Of a DNA stretch of 64,000 bases, positions 36,506 through 49,544 are shown one piece after another. Location of the stretch: contig CM072801.1 of the NCBI GenBank assembly GCA_037013495.1, positions 75,253,816 to 75,317,815 of the forward strand, read 5' to 3'. The stretch's first letter is position 1; each line of letters starts with the position of its first letter. The notes below the pieces were generated by a model that worked only from the letters and a program-made list of their open reading frames with translations, did not search any database and was not told the DNA's origin. Position numbers and translations under genes: made by a program. Origin of the DNA: Hippophae tibetana (lineage: Eukaryota; Streptophyta; Magnoliopsida; Rosales; Elaeagnaceae).

Positions 36506-39500
36506 GTGGGACCAAAAGTTAAGAAGTCAATACGTATTGCAAATGACGGAATTTGGTTTCAAAAACACCGAGAAATAAAGTATCGATTTGGTGCGGTTTT
36601 AGGTATCCAAACAAGCTTCAATTTGATATTTTATAATAGGCATTTCGATACACGAATTAAAATTAATAACATTTTAAAGTTGTAAACCCAATTAATCCCT
36701 TTACGTTTTTGAAACGATGAAAAGTATTAACTCTCTTGTATTTCTCAAGAACAAAGATTGGTCTAACTCAAAAAACAAAGAAAAGTAAAAGATACTAACA
36801 TTTTAAAGAAAACATAGAAAGGAAATCCAAAGAGGAAAACAACGACAATAAAGTAGTAAAAAACACAAGACTTGAAGGACAAATTTCCTTTCTTTTTTTG
36901 GCATTTGTGACTTAAGAAAGCATAAACCAAACAAAGGACAAAATGTTTCAAATCTAAAATTTAAATAATAGATATACGAAGATAGATACACTACTTCAGC
37001 AACCCAGGCTATAAAACCAAATGATGTGGATCCTTTTCGCGGACAACCTAATAACCTTAGAACAATAAGGAATAAGAAATAATGAATTACCAAGAAAATG
37101 GTTAAGATGTAAAAATTGAAATCATAAAGATTTACACCAAAAAACAACGCAGCAAGGTGGGTGAAAAGTTAAGAAGTCAATACGTATTGCAAATGGCGGA
37201 ATTTGGTTTCAAAAACACCGAGAAATAAAGTATCGATTTGGTACGGTTTTAGATATCCAAACAAGCTTCAATTTGATATTTTATAATTGGCATTTCGATA
37301 CTCGAATTAAAATTAATAACATTTTAAATTTGTAAACCCAATTAATCCCTTTACTTTTTTGAAACGATAAAATGTATTAACTCTCTTGTATTTCTCAAGA
37401 ACAAAGATTGGTCTAACTCAAAAAACAAAGAAAACTAAAAGATACTAACATTTTAAAGAAAACATCGAAAGGAAATCCAAAGAGGAAAACAACGACAACA
37501 AAGTAGTAAAAAAACACAAGACTTGAGGGACAAATTTCCTTTCTTTTTTTGGCATTCGTGACTTAAGAAAGTAGAAACCAAATTAAGGACAAAATGTTTC
37601 AAATCTAAAATTTAAAAAATAGATACACGAAGATAGATACACTACTTTCAGCAACCAAGGATATGAGACTAAATTATGTGGATCCTTTTCGCGGACAACC
37701 TAATAACCTTAGAACAATAAGGAATAAGAAATATTGAATTACCAAGAAAATGGTTAAGATGTAAAAATTGAAATCATAAAGAGTTAGACCAAAAAACAAC
37801 GCAGCAAGGTGGGACCAAAAGTTAAGAAGTCAATACGTATTGCAAATGACGGAATTTGGTTTCAAAAACACCGAGAAATAAAGTATCGATTTGGTGCGGT
37901 TTTAGGTATCCAAACAAGCTTCAATTTGATATTTTATAATAGGCATTTCGATACACGAATTAAAATTAATAACATTTTAAAGTTGTAAACCCAATTAATC
38001 CCTTTACGTTTTTGAAACGATGAAAAGTATTAACTCTCTTGTATTTCTCAAGAACAAAGATTGGTCTAACTCAAAAAACAAAGAAAAGTAAAAGATACTA
38101 ACATTTTAAAGAAAACATAGAAAGGAAATCCAAAGAGGAAAACAACGACAACAAAGTAGTAAAAAAACACAGGACTTGAGGGACAAATTTCCTTTCTTTT
38201 TTTGGCATTCGTGACTTAAGAAAGCAGAAACCAAACAAAGGACAAAATGTTTCAAATCTAAAATTCAAAAAATAGATACACGAAGTAGATACACTAATTT
38301 CAGCAACCAAGGATATGAGACTAAATTATGTGGATCCTTTTCGCGAACAACCTAATAACCTTAGAACAATAAGGAATAAGAAATATTGAATTACCAAAAA
38401 ATGGTTAAGATGTAAAAATTGAAATCATAAAGAGTTAGACCAAAAAACAACGCAGCAAGGTGGGACCAAAAGTTAAGAAGTCAATACGTATTGCAAATGA
38501 CGGAATTTGGTTTCAAAAACACCGAGAAATAAAGTATCGATTTGGTGCGGTTTTAGGTATCCAAACAAGCTTCAATTTGATATTTTATAATAGGCATTTC
38601 GATACACGAATTAAAATTAATAACATTTTAAAGTTGTAAACCCAATTAATCCCTTTACGTTTTTGAAACGATGAAAAGTATTAACTCTCTTGTATTTCTC
38701 AAGAACAAAGATTGGTCTAACTCAAAAAACAAAGAAAAGTAAAAGATACTAACATTTTAAAGAAAACATAGAAAGGAAATCCAAAGAGGAAAACAACGAC
38801 AATAAAGTAGTAAAAAACACAAGACTTGAAGGACAAATTTCCTTTCTTTTTTTGGCATTTGTGACTTAAGAAAGCATAAACCAAACAAAGGACAAAATGT
38901 TTCAAATCTAAAATTTAAATAATAGATATACGAAGATAGATACACTACTTCAGCAACCCAGGCTATAAAACCAAATGATGTGGATCCTTTTCGCGGACAA
39001 CCTAATAACCTTAGAACAATAAGGAATAAGAAATAATGAATTACCAAGAAAATGGTTAAGATGTAAAAATTGAAATCATAAAGATTTACACCAAAAAACA
39101 ACGCAGCAAGGTGGGTGAAAAGTTAAGAAGTCAATACGTATTGCAAATGGCGGAATTTGGTTTCAAAAACACCGAGAAATAAAGTATCGATTTGGTACGG
39201 TTTTAGATATCCAAACAAGCTTCAATTTGATATTTTATAATTGGCATTTCGATACTCGAATTAAAATTAATAACATTTTAAATTTGTAAACCCAATTAAT
39301 CCCTTTACTTTTTTGAAACGATAAAATGTATTAACTCTCTTGTATTTCTCAAGAACAAAGATTGGTCTAACTCAAAAAACAAAGAAAACTAAAAGATACT
39401 AACATTTTAAAGAAAACATCGAAAGGAAATCCAAAGAGGAAAACAACGACAACAAAGTAGTAAAAAAACACAAGACTTGAGGGACAAATTTCCTTTCTTT

Positions 39501-40414
39501 TTTTGGCATTCGTGACTTAAGAAAGTAGAAACCAAATTAAGGACAAAATGTTTCAAATCTAAAATTTAAAAAATAGATACACGAAGATAGATACACTACT
39601 TTCAGCAACCAAGGATATGAGACTAAATTATGTGGATCCTTTTCGCGGACAACCTAATAACCTTAGAACAATAAGGAATAAGAAATATTGAATTACCAAG
39701 AAAATGGTTAAGATGTAAAAATTGAAATCATAAAGAGTTAGACCAAAAAACAACGCAGCAAGGTGGGACCAAAAGTTAAGAAGTCAATACGTATTGCAAA
39801 TGACGGAATTTGGTTTCAAAAACACCGAGAAATAAAGTATCGATTTGGTGCGGTTTTAGGTATCCAAACAAGCTTCAATTTGATATTTTATAATAGGCAT
39901 TTCGATACACGAATTAAAATTAATAACATTTTAAAGTTGTAAACCCAATTAATCCCTTTACGTTTTTGAAACGATGAAAAGTATTAACTCTCTTGTATTT
40001 CTCAAGAACAAAGATTGGTCTAACTCAAAAAACAAAGAAAAGTAAAAGATACTAACATTTTAAAGAAAACATAGAAAGGAAATCCAAAGAGGAAAACAAC
40101 GACAACAAAGTAGTAAAAAAACACAGGACTTGAGGGACAAATTTCCTTTCTTTTTTTGGCATTTGTGACTTAAGAAAGCAGAAACCAAACAAAGGACAAA
40201 ATGTTTCCAATCTAAAATTTAAATAATAGATATACGAAGATAGATACACTACTTCAGCAACCCAGGCTATAAAACCAAATGATGAGGATCCTTTTCGCGG
40301 ACAACCTAATAACCTTAGAACAATAAGGAATAAGAAATAATGAATTACCAAGAAAATGGTTAAGATGTAAAAATTGAAATCATAAAGATTTACACCAAAA
40401 AACAACGCAGCAAG
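36506..40414 (+). repeat. Tandem trimer pair (36506-38459 and 38460-40414)
   Basis: Units 36506/38460 share acaataaagtag, a six-A run (taaaaaacac) and gcataaacc. Units 37157/39111 share the altered start gtgggtgaaaag, agatatcc and ttataattggc. The third units differ. At 37809 the 3' half has the deletions of the 21504/22807 units (cgaagtagatac, ccaaaaaatgg); at 39763 the 3' half is the 27371 type (tttccaatc, gatgaggatcc). The first two units of each trimer are copies of 26068-27370. Confidence 0.8.
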
Positions 40415-42371
40415 GTGGGACGAAAAGTTAAGAAGTCAATACGTATTGCAAATGGCGGAATTTGGTTTCAAAAACACCGAGAAATAAAGTATCGATTTGG
40501 TACGGTTTTAGGTATCCAAACAAGCTTCAATTTGATATTTTATAATAGGCATTTCGATACTCGAATTAAAATTAATAACATTTTAAATTTGTAAACCCAA
40601 TTAATCCCTTTACTTTTTTGAAACGATAAAATGTATTAACTCTCTTGTATTTCTCAAGAACAAAGATTGGTCTAACTCAAAAAACAAAGAAAACTAAAAG
40701 ATACTAACATTTTAAAGAAAACATCGAAAGGAAATCCAAAGAGGAAAACAACGACAACAAAGTAGTAAAAAAACACAAGACTTGAGGGACAAATTTCCTT
40801 TCTTTTTTTGGCATTCGTGACTTAAGAAAGTAGAAACCAAATTAAGGACAAAATGTTTCAAATCTAAAATTTAAAAAATAGATACACGAAGATAGATACA
40901 CTACTTTCAGCAACCAAGGATATGAGACTAAATTATGTGGATCCTTTTCGCGGACAACCTAATAACCTTAGAACAATAAGGAATAAGAAATATTGAATTA
41001 CCAAGAAAATGGTTAAGATGTAAAAATTGAAATCATAAAGAGTTAGACCAAAAAACAACGCAGCAAGGTGGGACCAAAAGTTAAGAAGTCAATACGTATT
41101 GCAAATGACGGAATTTGGTTTCAAAAACACCGAGAAATAAAGTATCGATTTGGTGCGGTTTTAGGTATCCAAACAAGCTTCAATTTGATATTTTATAATA
41201 GGCATTTCGATACACGAATTAAAATTAATAACATTTTAAAGTTGTAAACCCAATTAATCCCTTTACGTTTTTGAAACGATGAAAAGTATTAACTCTCTTG
41301 TATTTCTCAAGAACAAAGATTGGTCTAACTCAAAAAACAAAGAAAAGTAAAAGATACTAACATTTTAAAGAAAACATAGAAAGGAAATCCAAAGAGGAAA
41401 ACAACGACAACAAAGTAGTAAAAAAACACAGGACTTGAGGGACAAATTTCCTTTCTTTTTTTGGCATTTGTGACTTAAGAAAGCAGAAACCAAACAAAGG
41501 ACAAAATGCTTCAAATCTAAAATTTAAATAATAGATATACGAAGATAGATACACTACTTCAGCAACCCAGGCTATAAAACCAAATGATGTGGATCCTTTT
41601 CGCGGACAACCTAATAACCTTAGAACAATAAGGAATAAGAAATAATGAATTACCAAGAAAATGGTTAAGATGTAAAAATTGAAATCATAAAGATTTACAC
41701 CAAAAAACAACGCAGCAAGGTGGGACGAAAAGTTAAGAAGTCAATACGTATTGCAAATGGCCGAATTTGGTTTCAAAAACACCGAGAAATAAAGTATCGA
41801 TTTGGTACGGTTTTAGGTATCCAAACAAGCTTCAATTTGATATTTTATAATAGGCATTTCGATACACGAATTAAAATTAATAACATTTTAAATTTGTAAA
41901 CCCAATTAATCCCTTTACTTTTTTGAAACGATGAAATGTATTAACTCTCTTGTATTTCTCAAGAACAAAGATTGGTCTAACTCAAAAAACAAAGAAAAGT
42001 AAAAGATACTAACATTTTAAAGAAAACATCGAAAGGAAATCCAAAGAGGAAAACAACGACAACAAAGTAGTAAAAAAACACAAGACTTGAGGGACAAATT
42101 TCTTTTCTTTTTTTGGCATTTGTGACTTAAGAAAGCAGAAACCAAACAAAGGACAAAATGTTTCAAATCTAAAATTTAAAAAATAGATATACGAAGATAG
42201 ATACACTACTTCAGCAACCCAGGCTATAAAACCAAATGATGTGGATCCTTTTCGCGGACAACCTAATAACCTTAGAACAATAAGGAATAAGAAATATTGA
42301 ATTACCAAGAAAATGGTTAAAATGTAAAAATTGAAATCATAAAGAGTTAGAACAAAAAACAACGCAACAAG
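40415..42371 (+). repeat. Block copy of 29980-31936 (1957 bp)
   Basis: Units 40415, 41068 and 41720 match 29980, 30633 and 31285 at every diagnostic site I checked, including gataaaatg, aaatgcttc, aaatggccg and tttcttttc. The offset is exactly 10435 bp (16 monomers). The match extends left into the previous unit to about 40077 (against 29642) and right to about 42527 (against 32092), where the two copies split at tactcg against tactca. Confidence 0.85.
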
Positions 42372-44325
42372 GTGGGACCAAAATTTAAGAAGTCAATACG
42401 TATTGCAAATGACGGAATTTGGTTTCAAAAACACCGAGAAATAAAGTATCGATTTGGTGCGGTTTTAGGTATCCAAACAAGCTTCAATTTGATATTTTAT
42501 AATAGGCATTTCGATACTCGAATTAAAATTAATAACATTTTAAATTTGTAAACCCAATTAATCCCTTTTCTTTTTTGAAACGATGAATGTATTAGCTCTC
42601 CTGTATTTCTCAAGAACAAAGATTGGTCTAACTCAAAAAACAAAGAAAAGTAAAAGATACTAACATTTTAAAGAAAACATCGAAAGGAAATCCAAAGAGG
42701 AAAACAACGACAACAAAGTAGTAAAAAAACACAAGACTTGAGGGACAAATTTCCTTTCTTTTTTTGGCATTTGTGACTTAAGAAAGCAGAAACCAACAAA
42801 GGACAAAATGTTTGAAATCTAAAATTCAAAAAATAGATATACGAAGATAGATACACTACTTCAGCAACCCAGGCTATAAAACCAAATGATGTGGATCCTT
42901 TTCGCGGACAACATAATAACCTTAGAACAATAAGGAATAAGAAATATTGAATTACCAAGAAAATGGTTAAGATGTAAAAATTGAAATCATAAAGAGTTAG
43001 AACAAAAAACAACATAATAAGGTGGGACCAAAATTTTAGAAGTCAATACGTATTGCAAATGATGGAATTTGGTTTCAAAAACACCGAGAAATAAAGTGTC
43101 GCTTTGGTGCGGTTTTAGGTATCCAAAGAAGTTTCAATTTGATATTGTATAATACGCATTTCGATACTCAAATTAAAATTAATAACATTTTAAATTTGTA
43201 AACCCAATTAATCCCTTTACTTTTTTGAAACGATGAAATGTATTAACTCTCTTGTATTTCTCAAGAACAAAGATTGGTCTAACTCAAAAAACAGAGAAAA
43301 GTAAAAGATACTAACATTTTAAAGAAAACATCGAAATGAAACCCAAAGAGGAAAACAATGACAACAAAGTAGTAAAAAAACACAAGACTTGAGGGACAAA
43401 TTCCCTTTCTTTTTTTGGTATTTGTGACTTAAGAAAGCAGAAACCAAACAAAGGACAAAATGTTTCAAATCTAAAATTCAAAAAATAGATACACGAAGAT
43501 AGATACACTACTTTAAGCAACCAAGGATATGAGACTAAATTATGTTGATCCTTTTCACAAACAACCTAATACCTTAGAACACAAAGTAATAAGAAATAAT
43601 TAATTACCAAGAAAATGGTTAAGATGTAAAAATTGAAATCATAAAGAGTTAGACCAAAAAACAACGCAGCAAGGTGGGACGAAAAGTTAAGAAGTCAATA
43701 CGTATTGCAAATGACGGAATTTGGTTTCAAAAACACCGAGAAATAAAGTATCGATTTGGTGCGGTTTTAGGTATCCAAACAAGCTTCAATTTGATATTTT
43801 ATAATAGGAATTTCGATACACGAATTAAAATTAATAACATTTTAAAGTTGTAAACCCAATTAATCCCTTTACCTTTTTGAAACGATGAAAAGTATTAACT
43901 CTCTTGTATTTCTCAGGAACAAAGATTGGTCTAACTCAAAAAACAAATAAAATTAAAAGATACTAACATTTTAAAGAAAACATCGAAAGGAAATCCAAAG
44001 AGGAAAACAACGACAACAAAGTAGTAAAAAAACACAAGACTTGAGGGACAAATTTCCTTTCTTTTATTGGCATTTGTGACTTAATAAAGCAGAAACCAAA
44101 CAAAGGACAAAATGTTTCAAATCTAAAATTCAAAAAATAGATATACGAAGATAGATACACTACTTCAGCAACCCAGGCTATAAAACCAAATGATGTGGAT
44201 CCTTTTCACGGACAACATAATAACCTTAGAACAATAAGGAATAAGAAATATTGAATTACCAAGAAAATGGTTAAGATGTAAAAATTGAAATCATAAAGAG
44301 TTAGAACAAAAAACAACATAATAAG
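42372..44325 (+). repeat. Three mixed monomers with pos-3-like segments
   Basis: Units start at 42372, 43022 and 43674. The first has tcccttttc, agctctcctg, the one-base deletion gaaaccaacaaagg, gtttgaaatc, and an end of aacataataag. The second has aaattttagaag, gtgtcgctttgg and gtataatacgc. The third has tctcaggaac, aaataaaatt and cttttattgg. The first and the start of the second match 48243-49030 (offset 5871 bp); the third from about 43900 matches from 49119 (offset 5219 bp). Confidence 0.75.
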
Positions 44326-46285
44326 GTGGGACCAAAATTTTAGAAGTCAATACGTATTGCAAATGATGGAATTTGGTTTCAAAAACATCGAGAAATAAAG
44401 TGTCGCTTTGGTGCGGTTTTAGGTATCCAAAGAAGTTTCAATTTGATATTGTATAATAGGCATTTCGATACACAAAATAATATTTTCAATACATTTTAAA
44501 GTTGTAACCCCCATTAATTCTTTTAGTTTTTTGAAACGATGAACTGTATTAGCTTTCTTGTATTTCTCAAGAACAAAGATTGGTCTAACTCAAAAAACAA
44601 AGAGAAGTAAAAGATACTAACATTTTAAAGAAAACATCGAAATGAAATCCACAGAGGAAAACAATGACAACAAAGTAGTAAAAAAACACAAGACTTGAGG
44701 GACAAATTTCCTTTCTTTTTTTGGCATTTGTGACTTAAGAAATCAGAAACCAAACAAAGGACAAAATGTTTCAAATCTGAAATTCAAAAAATAGATACAC
44801 GAAGATAGATACACTACTTTCAGCAACCAATGATATGAGACTAAATTATGTGGATCCTTTTCACAAACAACCTAATACCTTAGAACACAAAGTAATAAGA
44901 AATATTGAATTACCAAGAAAATGGTTAAGATGTAAAAATTGAAATCATAAAGAGTTAGAACAAAAAACAACGCAACAAGGTGGGACCAAAAATTTAAGAT
45001 GTCAATACGTATTGCAAATGACAGAATTTGGTTTCAAAAACACCGAGAAATAAAGTATCGATTTGGTGCGGTTTTAGGTATCCAAACAAGCTTCAATTTG
45101 ATATTTTATAATAGGCATTTCGTTACTCGAATTAAAATTAATAACATTTTAAATTTGTAAACCCAATTAATCCCTTTACTTTTTTGAAACGATGAAATGT
45201 ATTAGCTCTCTTGTATTTCTCAAGAACAAAGATTGGTCTAACTCAAAAAACAAAGAAAAGTAAAAGATACTAACATTTTAAAGAAAACATCGAAAGGAAA
45301 TCCAAAGAGGAAAACAACAACAACAAAGTAGTAAAAAAACACAAGACTTGAGGGACAAATTTCCTTTCTTTTTTTGGCATTCGTGACTTAAGAAAACAGA
45401 AACCAAACAAAGGACAAAATGTTTCAAATCTAAAATTCAAAAAATAGATACACGAAGATAGATACACTACTTTCAGCAACCAAGGATATGAGACTAAATT
45501 ATGTGGATCCTTTTCGCGGACAACCTAATAACCTTAGAACAATAAGGAATAAGAAATATTGAATTACCAAGAAAATGGTTAAGATGTAAAAATTGAAATC
45601 ATAAAGAGTTAGACCAAAAAACAACGCAGCAAGGTGGGACCAAAAGTTAAGAAGTCAATACGTATTGCAAATGATGGAATTTGGTTTCAAAAACACCGAG
45701 AAATAAAGTATCGATTTGGTGCGGTTTTAGGTATCCAAATAAGCTTCAATTTGATATTTTATAATAGGCATTTCGATACTCGAATTAAAATTAATAACAT
45801 TTTAAATTTGTAAACCCAATTAATCCCTTTACTTTTTTGAAACGATAAAATGTATTAACTCTCTTGTATTTCTCAAGAACAAAGATTGGTCTAACTCAAA
45901 AAACAAAGAAAAGTAAAAGATACTAACATTTTAAAGAAAACATCGAAATGAAATCCACAGAGGAAAACAATGACAACAAAGTAGTAAAAAAACACAAGAC
46001 TTGAGGGACAAATTTCCTTTCTTTTTTTGGCATTTGTGACTTAAGAAAGCAGAAACCAAACAAAGGACAAAATGTTTCAAATCTAAAATTTCAAAAATAG
46101 ATATACGAAGATAGATACACTACTTCAGCAACCCAGGCTATAAAACCAAATGATGTGGATCCTTTTCGCGGACAACCTAATAACCTTAGAACAATAAGGA
46201 ATAAGAAATATTGAATTACCAAGAAAATGGTTAAAATGTAAAAATTGAAATCATAAAGAGTTAGAACAAAAAACAACGCAACAAG
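44326..46285 (+). repeat. Alpha-beta-gamma module, first occurrence
   Basis: Alpha (44326) is pos-3-like with aacatcgag, gatattgtat, tttcaatac, tagctttcttg, agagaagtaaaag and atccacagagg. Beta (44980) has aaaatttaagatgtc, gacagaatttgg, ttcgttactcg, caacaacaac and gaaaacag. Gamma (45634) has gatgg and tatccaaataagc; here its 3' half is a chimera with gaaatgaaatccacag and ctataaaacc. About 1.95 kb of this stretch matches 49119-51069 at an offset of 5219 bp. Confidence 0.75.
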
Positions 46286-49200
46286 GTGGGACCAAAATTT
46301 AAGAAGTCAATACGTATTGCAAATGACGGAATTTGGTTTCAAAAACACCGAGAAATAAAGTATCGATTTGGTGCGGTTTTAGGTATCCAAACAAGCTTCA
46401 ATTTGATATTTTATAATAGGCATTTCGATACTCGAATTAAAATTAATAACATTTTAAATTTGTAAACATAATTAATCCCTTTACTTTTTTGAAACGATGA
46501 ATGTATTAGCTCTCTTGTATTTCTCAAGAACAAAGATTGGTCTAACTCAAAAAACAAAGAAAAGTAAAAGATACTAACATTTTAAAGAAAACATCGAAAT
46601 GAAACCCAAAGAGGAAAACAATGACAACAAAGTAGTAAAAAAACACAAGACTTGAGGGACAAATTTCCTTTCTTTTTTTGGCATTTGTGACTTAAGAAAT
46701 CAGAAACCAAACAAAGGACAAAATGTTTCAAATCTGAAATTCAAAAAATAGATACACGAAGATAGATACACTACTTTCAGCAACCAATGATATGAGACTA
46801 AATTATGTGGATCCTTTTCACAAACAACCTAATACCTTAGAACACAAAGTAATAAGAAATATTGAATTACCAAGAAAATGGTTAAGATGTAAAAATTGAA
46901 ATCATAAAGAGTTAGAACAAAAAACAACGCAACAAGGTGGGACCAAAAATTTAAGAAGTCAATACGTATTGCAAATGACAGAATTTGGTTTCAAAAACAC
47001 CGAGAAATAAAGTATCGATTTGGAGCGGTTTTAGGTATCCAAACAAGCTTCAATTTGAGTTTTTATAATAGGCATTTCGATACTCGAATTAAAAGTAATA
47101 ACATTTTAAATTTGTAAACCCAATTAATCCCTTTACTTTTTTGAAACGATGAATGTATTAGCTCTCCTGTATTTCTCAAGAACAAAGATTGGTCTAACTC
47201 AAAAAACAAAGAAAAGTAAAAGATACTAACATTTTAAAGAAAACATCGAAAGGAAATCCAAAGAGGAAAACAACGACAACAAAGTAGTAAAAAAACACAA
47301 GACTTGAGGGACAAATTTCCTTTCTTTTTTTGGAATTTGTGACTTAAGAAATCAGAAACCAAACAAAGGATAAAATGTTTCAAATCTAAAATTCAAAAAA
47401 TAGATATACGAAGATAGATACACTACTTCAGCAACCCAGGCTATAAAACCTAATGATGTGGATCCTTTTCGCGGACAACATAATAACCTTAGAACAATAA
47501 GGAATAAGAAATATTGAATTACCAAGAAAATGGTTAAGATGTAAAAATTGAAATCATAAAGAGTTAGAACAAAAAACAACATAATAAGGTGGGACCAAAA
47601 TTTTAGAAGTCAATACGTATTGCAAATGATGGAATTTGGTTTCAAAAACACCGAGAAATAAAGTGTCGCTTTGGTGCGGTTTTAGGTATCCAAAGAAGTT
47701 TCAATTTGATATTGTATAATAGGCATTTTGATACACAAAATAATATTTTCAAAACATTTTAAAGTTGTAACCCCCATTAATTCTTTTAGTTTTTTGAAAC
47801 GATGAACTGTATTAGCTGTCTTGTATTTCTCAAGAACAAAGATTGGTCTAACTCAAAAAACAAAGAAAAGTAAAAGATACTAACATTTTAAAGAAAACAT
47901 CGAAATGAAATCCACAAAGGAAAACAATGACAACAAAGTAGTAAAAAAACACAAGACTTGAGGGACAAATTTCCTTTCTTTTTTTGGCATTTGTGACTTA
48001 AGAAAGCAGACACCAAACAAAGGACAAAATGTTTCAAATCTGAAATTCATAAAATAGATACACGAAGATAGATACACTACTTTCAGCAACCAATGATATG
48101 AGACTAAATTATATAGATCCTTTTCACAAACAACCTAATACCTTAGAACACAAAGTAATAAGAAATATTGAATTACCAAGAATATGGTTAACATGTAAAA
48201 ATTGAAATCATAAAGAGTTAGAACAAAAAACAAAGCAACAAAATGGGACCAAAATTTAAGAAGTCAATATGTATTGCAAATGACGGAATTTGGTTTCAAA
48301 AACACCGGGAAAGAAAGTATCGATTTGGAGCGGTTTTAGGTATCCAAACAAGCTTCAATTTGAGTTTTTATAATAGGCATTTCGATACTCGAATTAAAAG
48401 TAATAACATTTTAAATTTGTAAACCCAATTAATCCCTTTTCTTTTTTGAAACGATGAATGTATTAGCTCTCCTGTATTTCTCAAGAACAAAGATTGGTCT
48501 AACTCAAAAAACAAAGAAAAGTAAAAGATACTAACATTTTAAAGAAAACATCGAAAGGAAATCCAAAGAGGAAAACAACGACAACAAAGTAGTAAAAAAA
48601 CACAAGACTTGAGGGACAAATTTCCTTTCTTTTTTTGGCATTTGTGACTTAAGAAAGCAGAAACCAACAAAGGACAAAATGTTTGAAATCTAAAATTCAA
48701 AAAATAGATATACGAAGATAGATACACTACTTCAGCAACCCAGGCTATAAAACCAAATGATGTGGATCCTTTTCGCGGACAACATAATAACCTTAGAACA
48801 ATAAGGAATAAGAAATATTGAATTACTAAGAAAATGGTTAAGATGTAAAAATTGAAATCATAAAGAGTTAGAACAAAAAACAACATAATAAGGTGGGACC
48901 AAAATTTTAGAAGTCAATACGTATTCCAAATGATGGAATTTGGTTTCAAAAACACCGAGAAATAAAGTGTCGCTTTGGTACGGTTTTAGGTATCCAAAGA
49001 AGTTTCAATTTGATATTGTATAATACGCATTTCGATACTCGAATTAAAATTAATAACATTTTAAATTTGTAAACCCAATTAATCCCTTTACTTTTTTGAA
49101 ACGATGAAATGTATTAACTCTCTTGTATTTCTCAGGAACAAAGATTGGTCTAACTCAAAAAACAAATAAAATTAAAAGATACTAACATTTTAAAGAAAAC

Positions 49201-49544
49201 ATCGAAAGGAAATCCAAAGAGGAAAACAACGACAACAAAGTAGTAAAAAAACACAAGACTTGAGGGACAAATTTCCTTTCTTTTATTGGCATTTGTGACT
49301 TAATAAAGCAGAAACCAAACAAAGGACAAAATGTTTCAAATCTAAAATTCAAAAAATAGATATACGAAGATAGATACACTACTTCAGCAACCCAGGCTAT
49401 AAAACCAAATGATGTGGATCCTTTTCACGGACAACATAATAACCTTAGAACAATAAGGAATAAGAAATATTGAATTACCAAGAAAATGGTTAAGATGTAA
49501 AAATTGAAATCATAAAGAGTTAGAACAAAAAACAACATAATAAA
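46286..49544 (+). repeat. Five mixed monomers
   Basis: Units start at 46286, 46937, 47589, 48243 and 48893. Units 46937 and 48243 share ggagcggtttt, gagtttttata and aaaagtaat. Unit 47589 is pos-3-like with ttttgatacac, tagctgtcttg and cagacacc. Unit 48243 begins aaatggg instead of ggtggg and has accgggaaagaaag. The stretch from about 47380 to 49080 recurs near 57826-59515. Confidence 0.75.
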
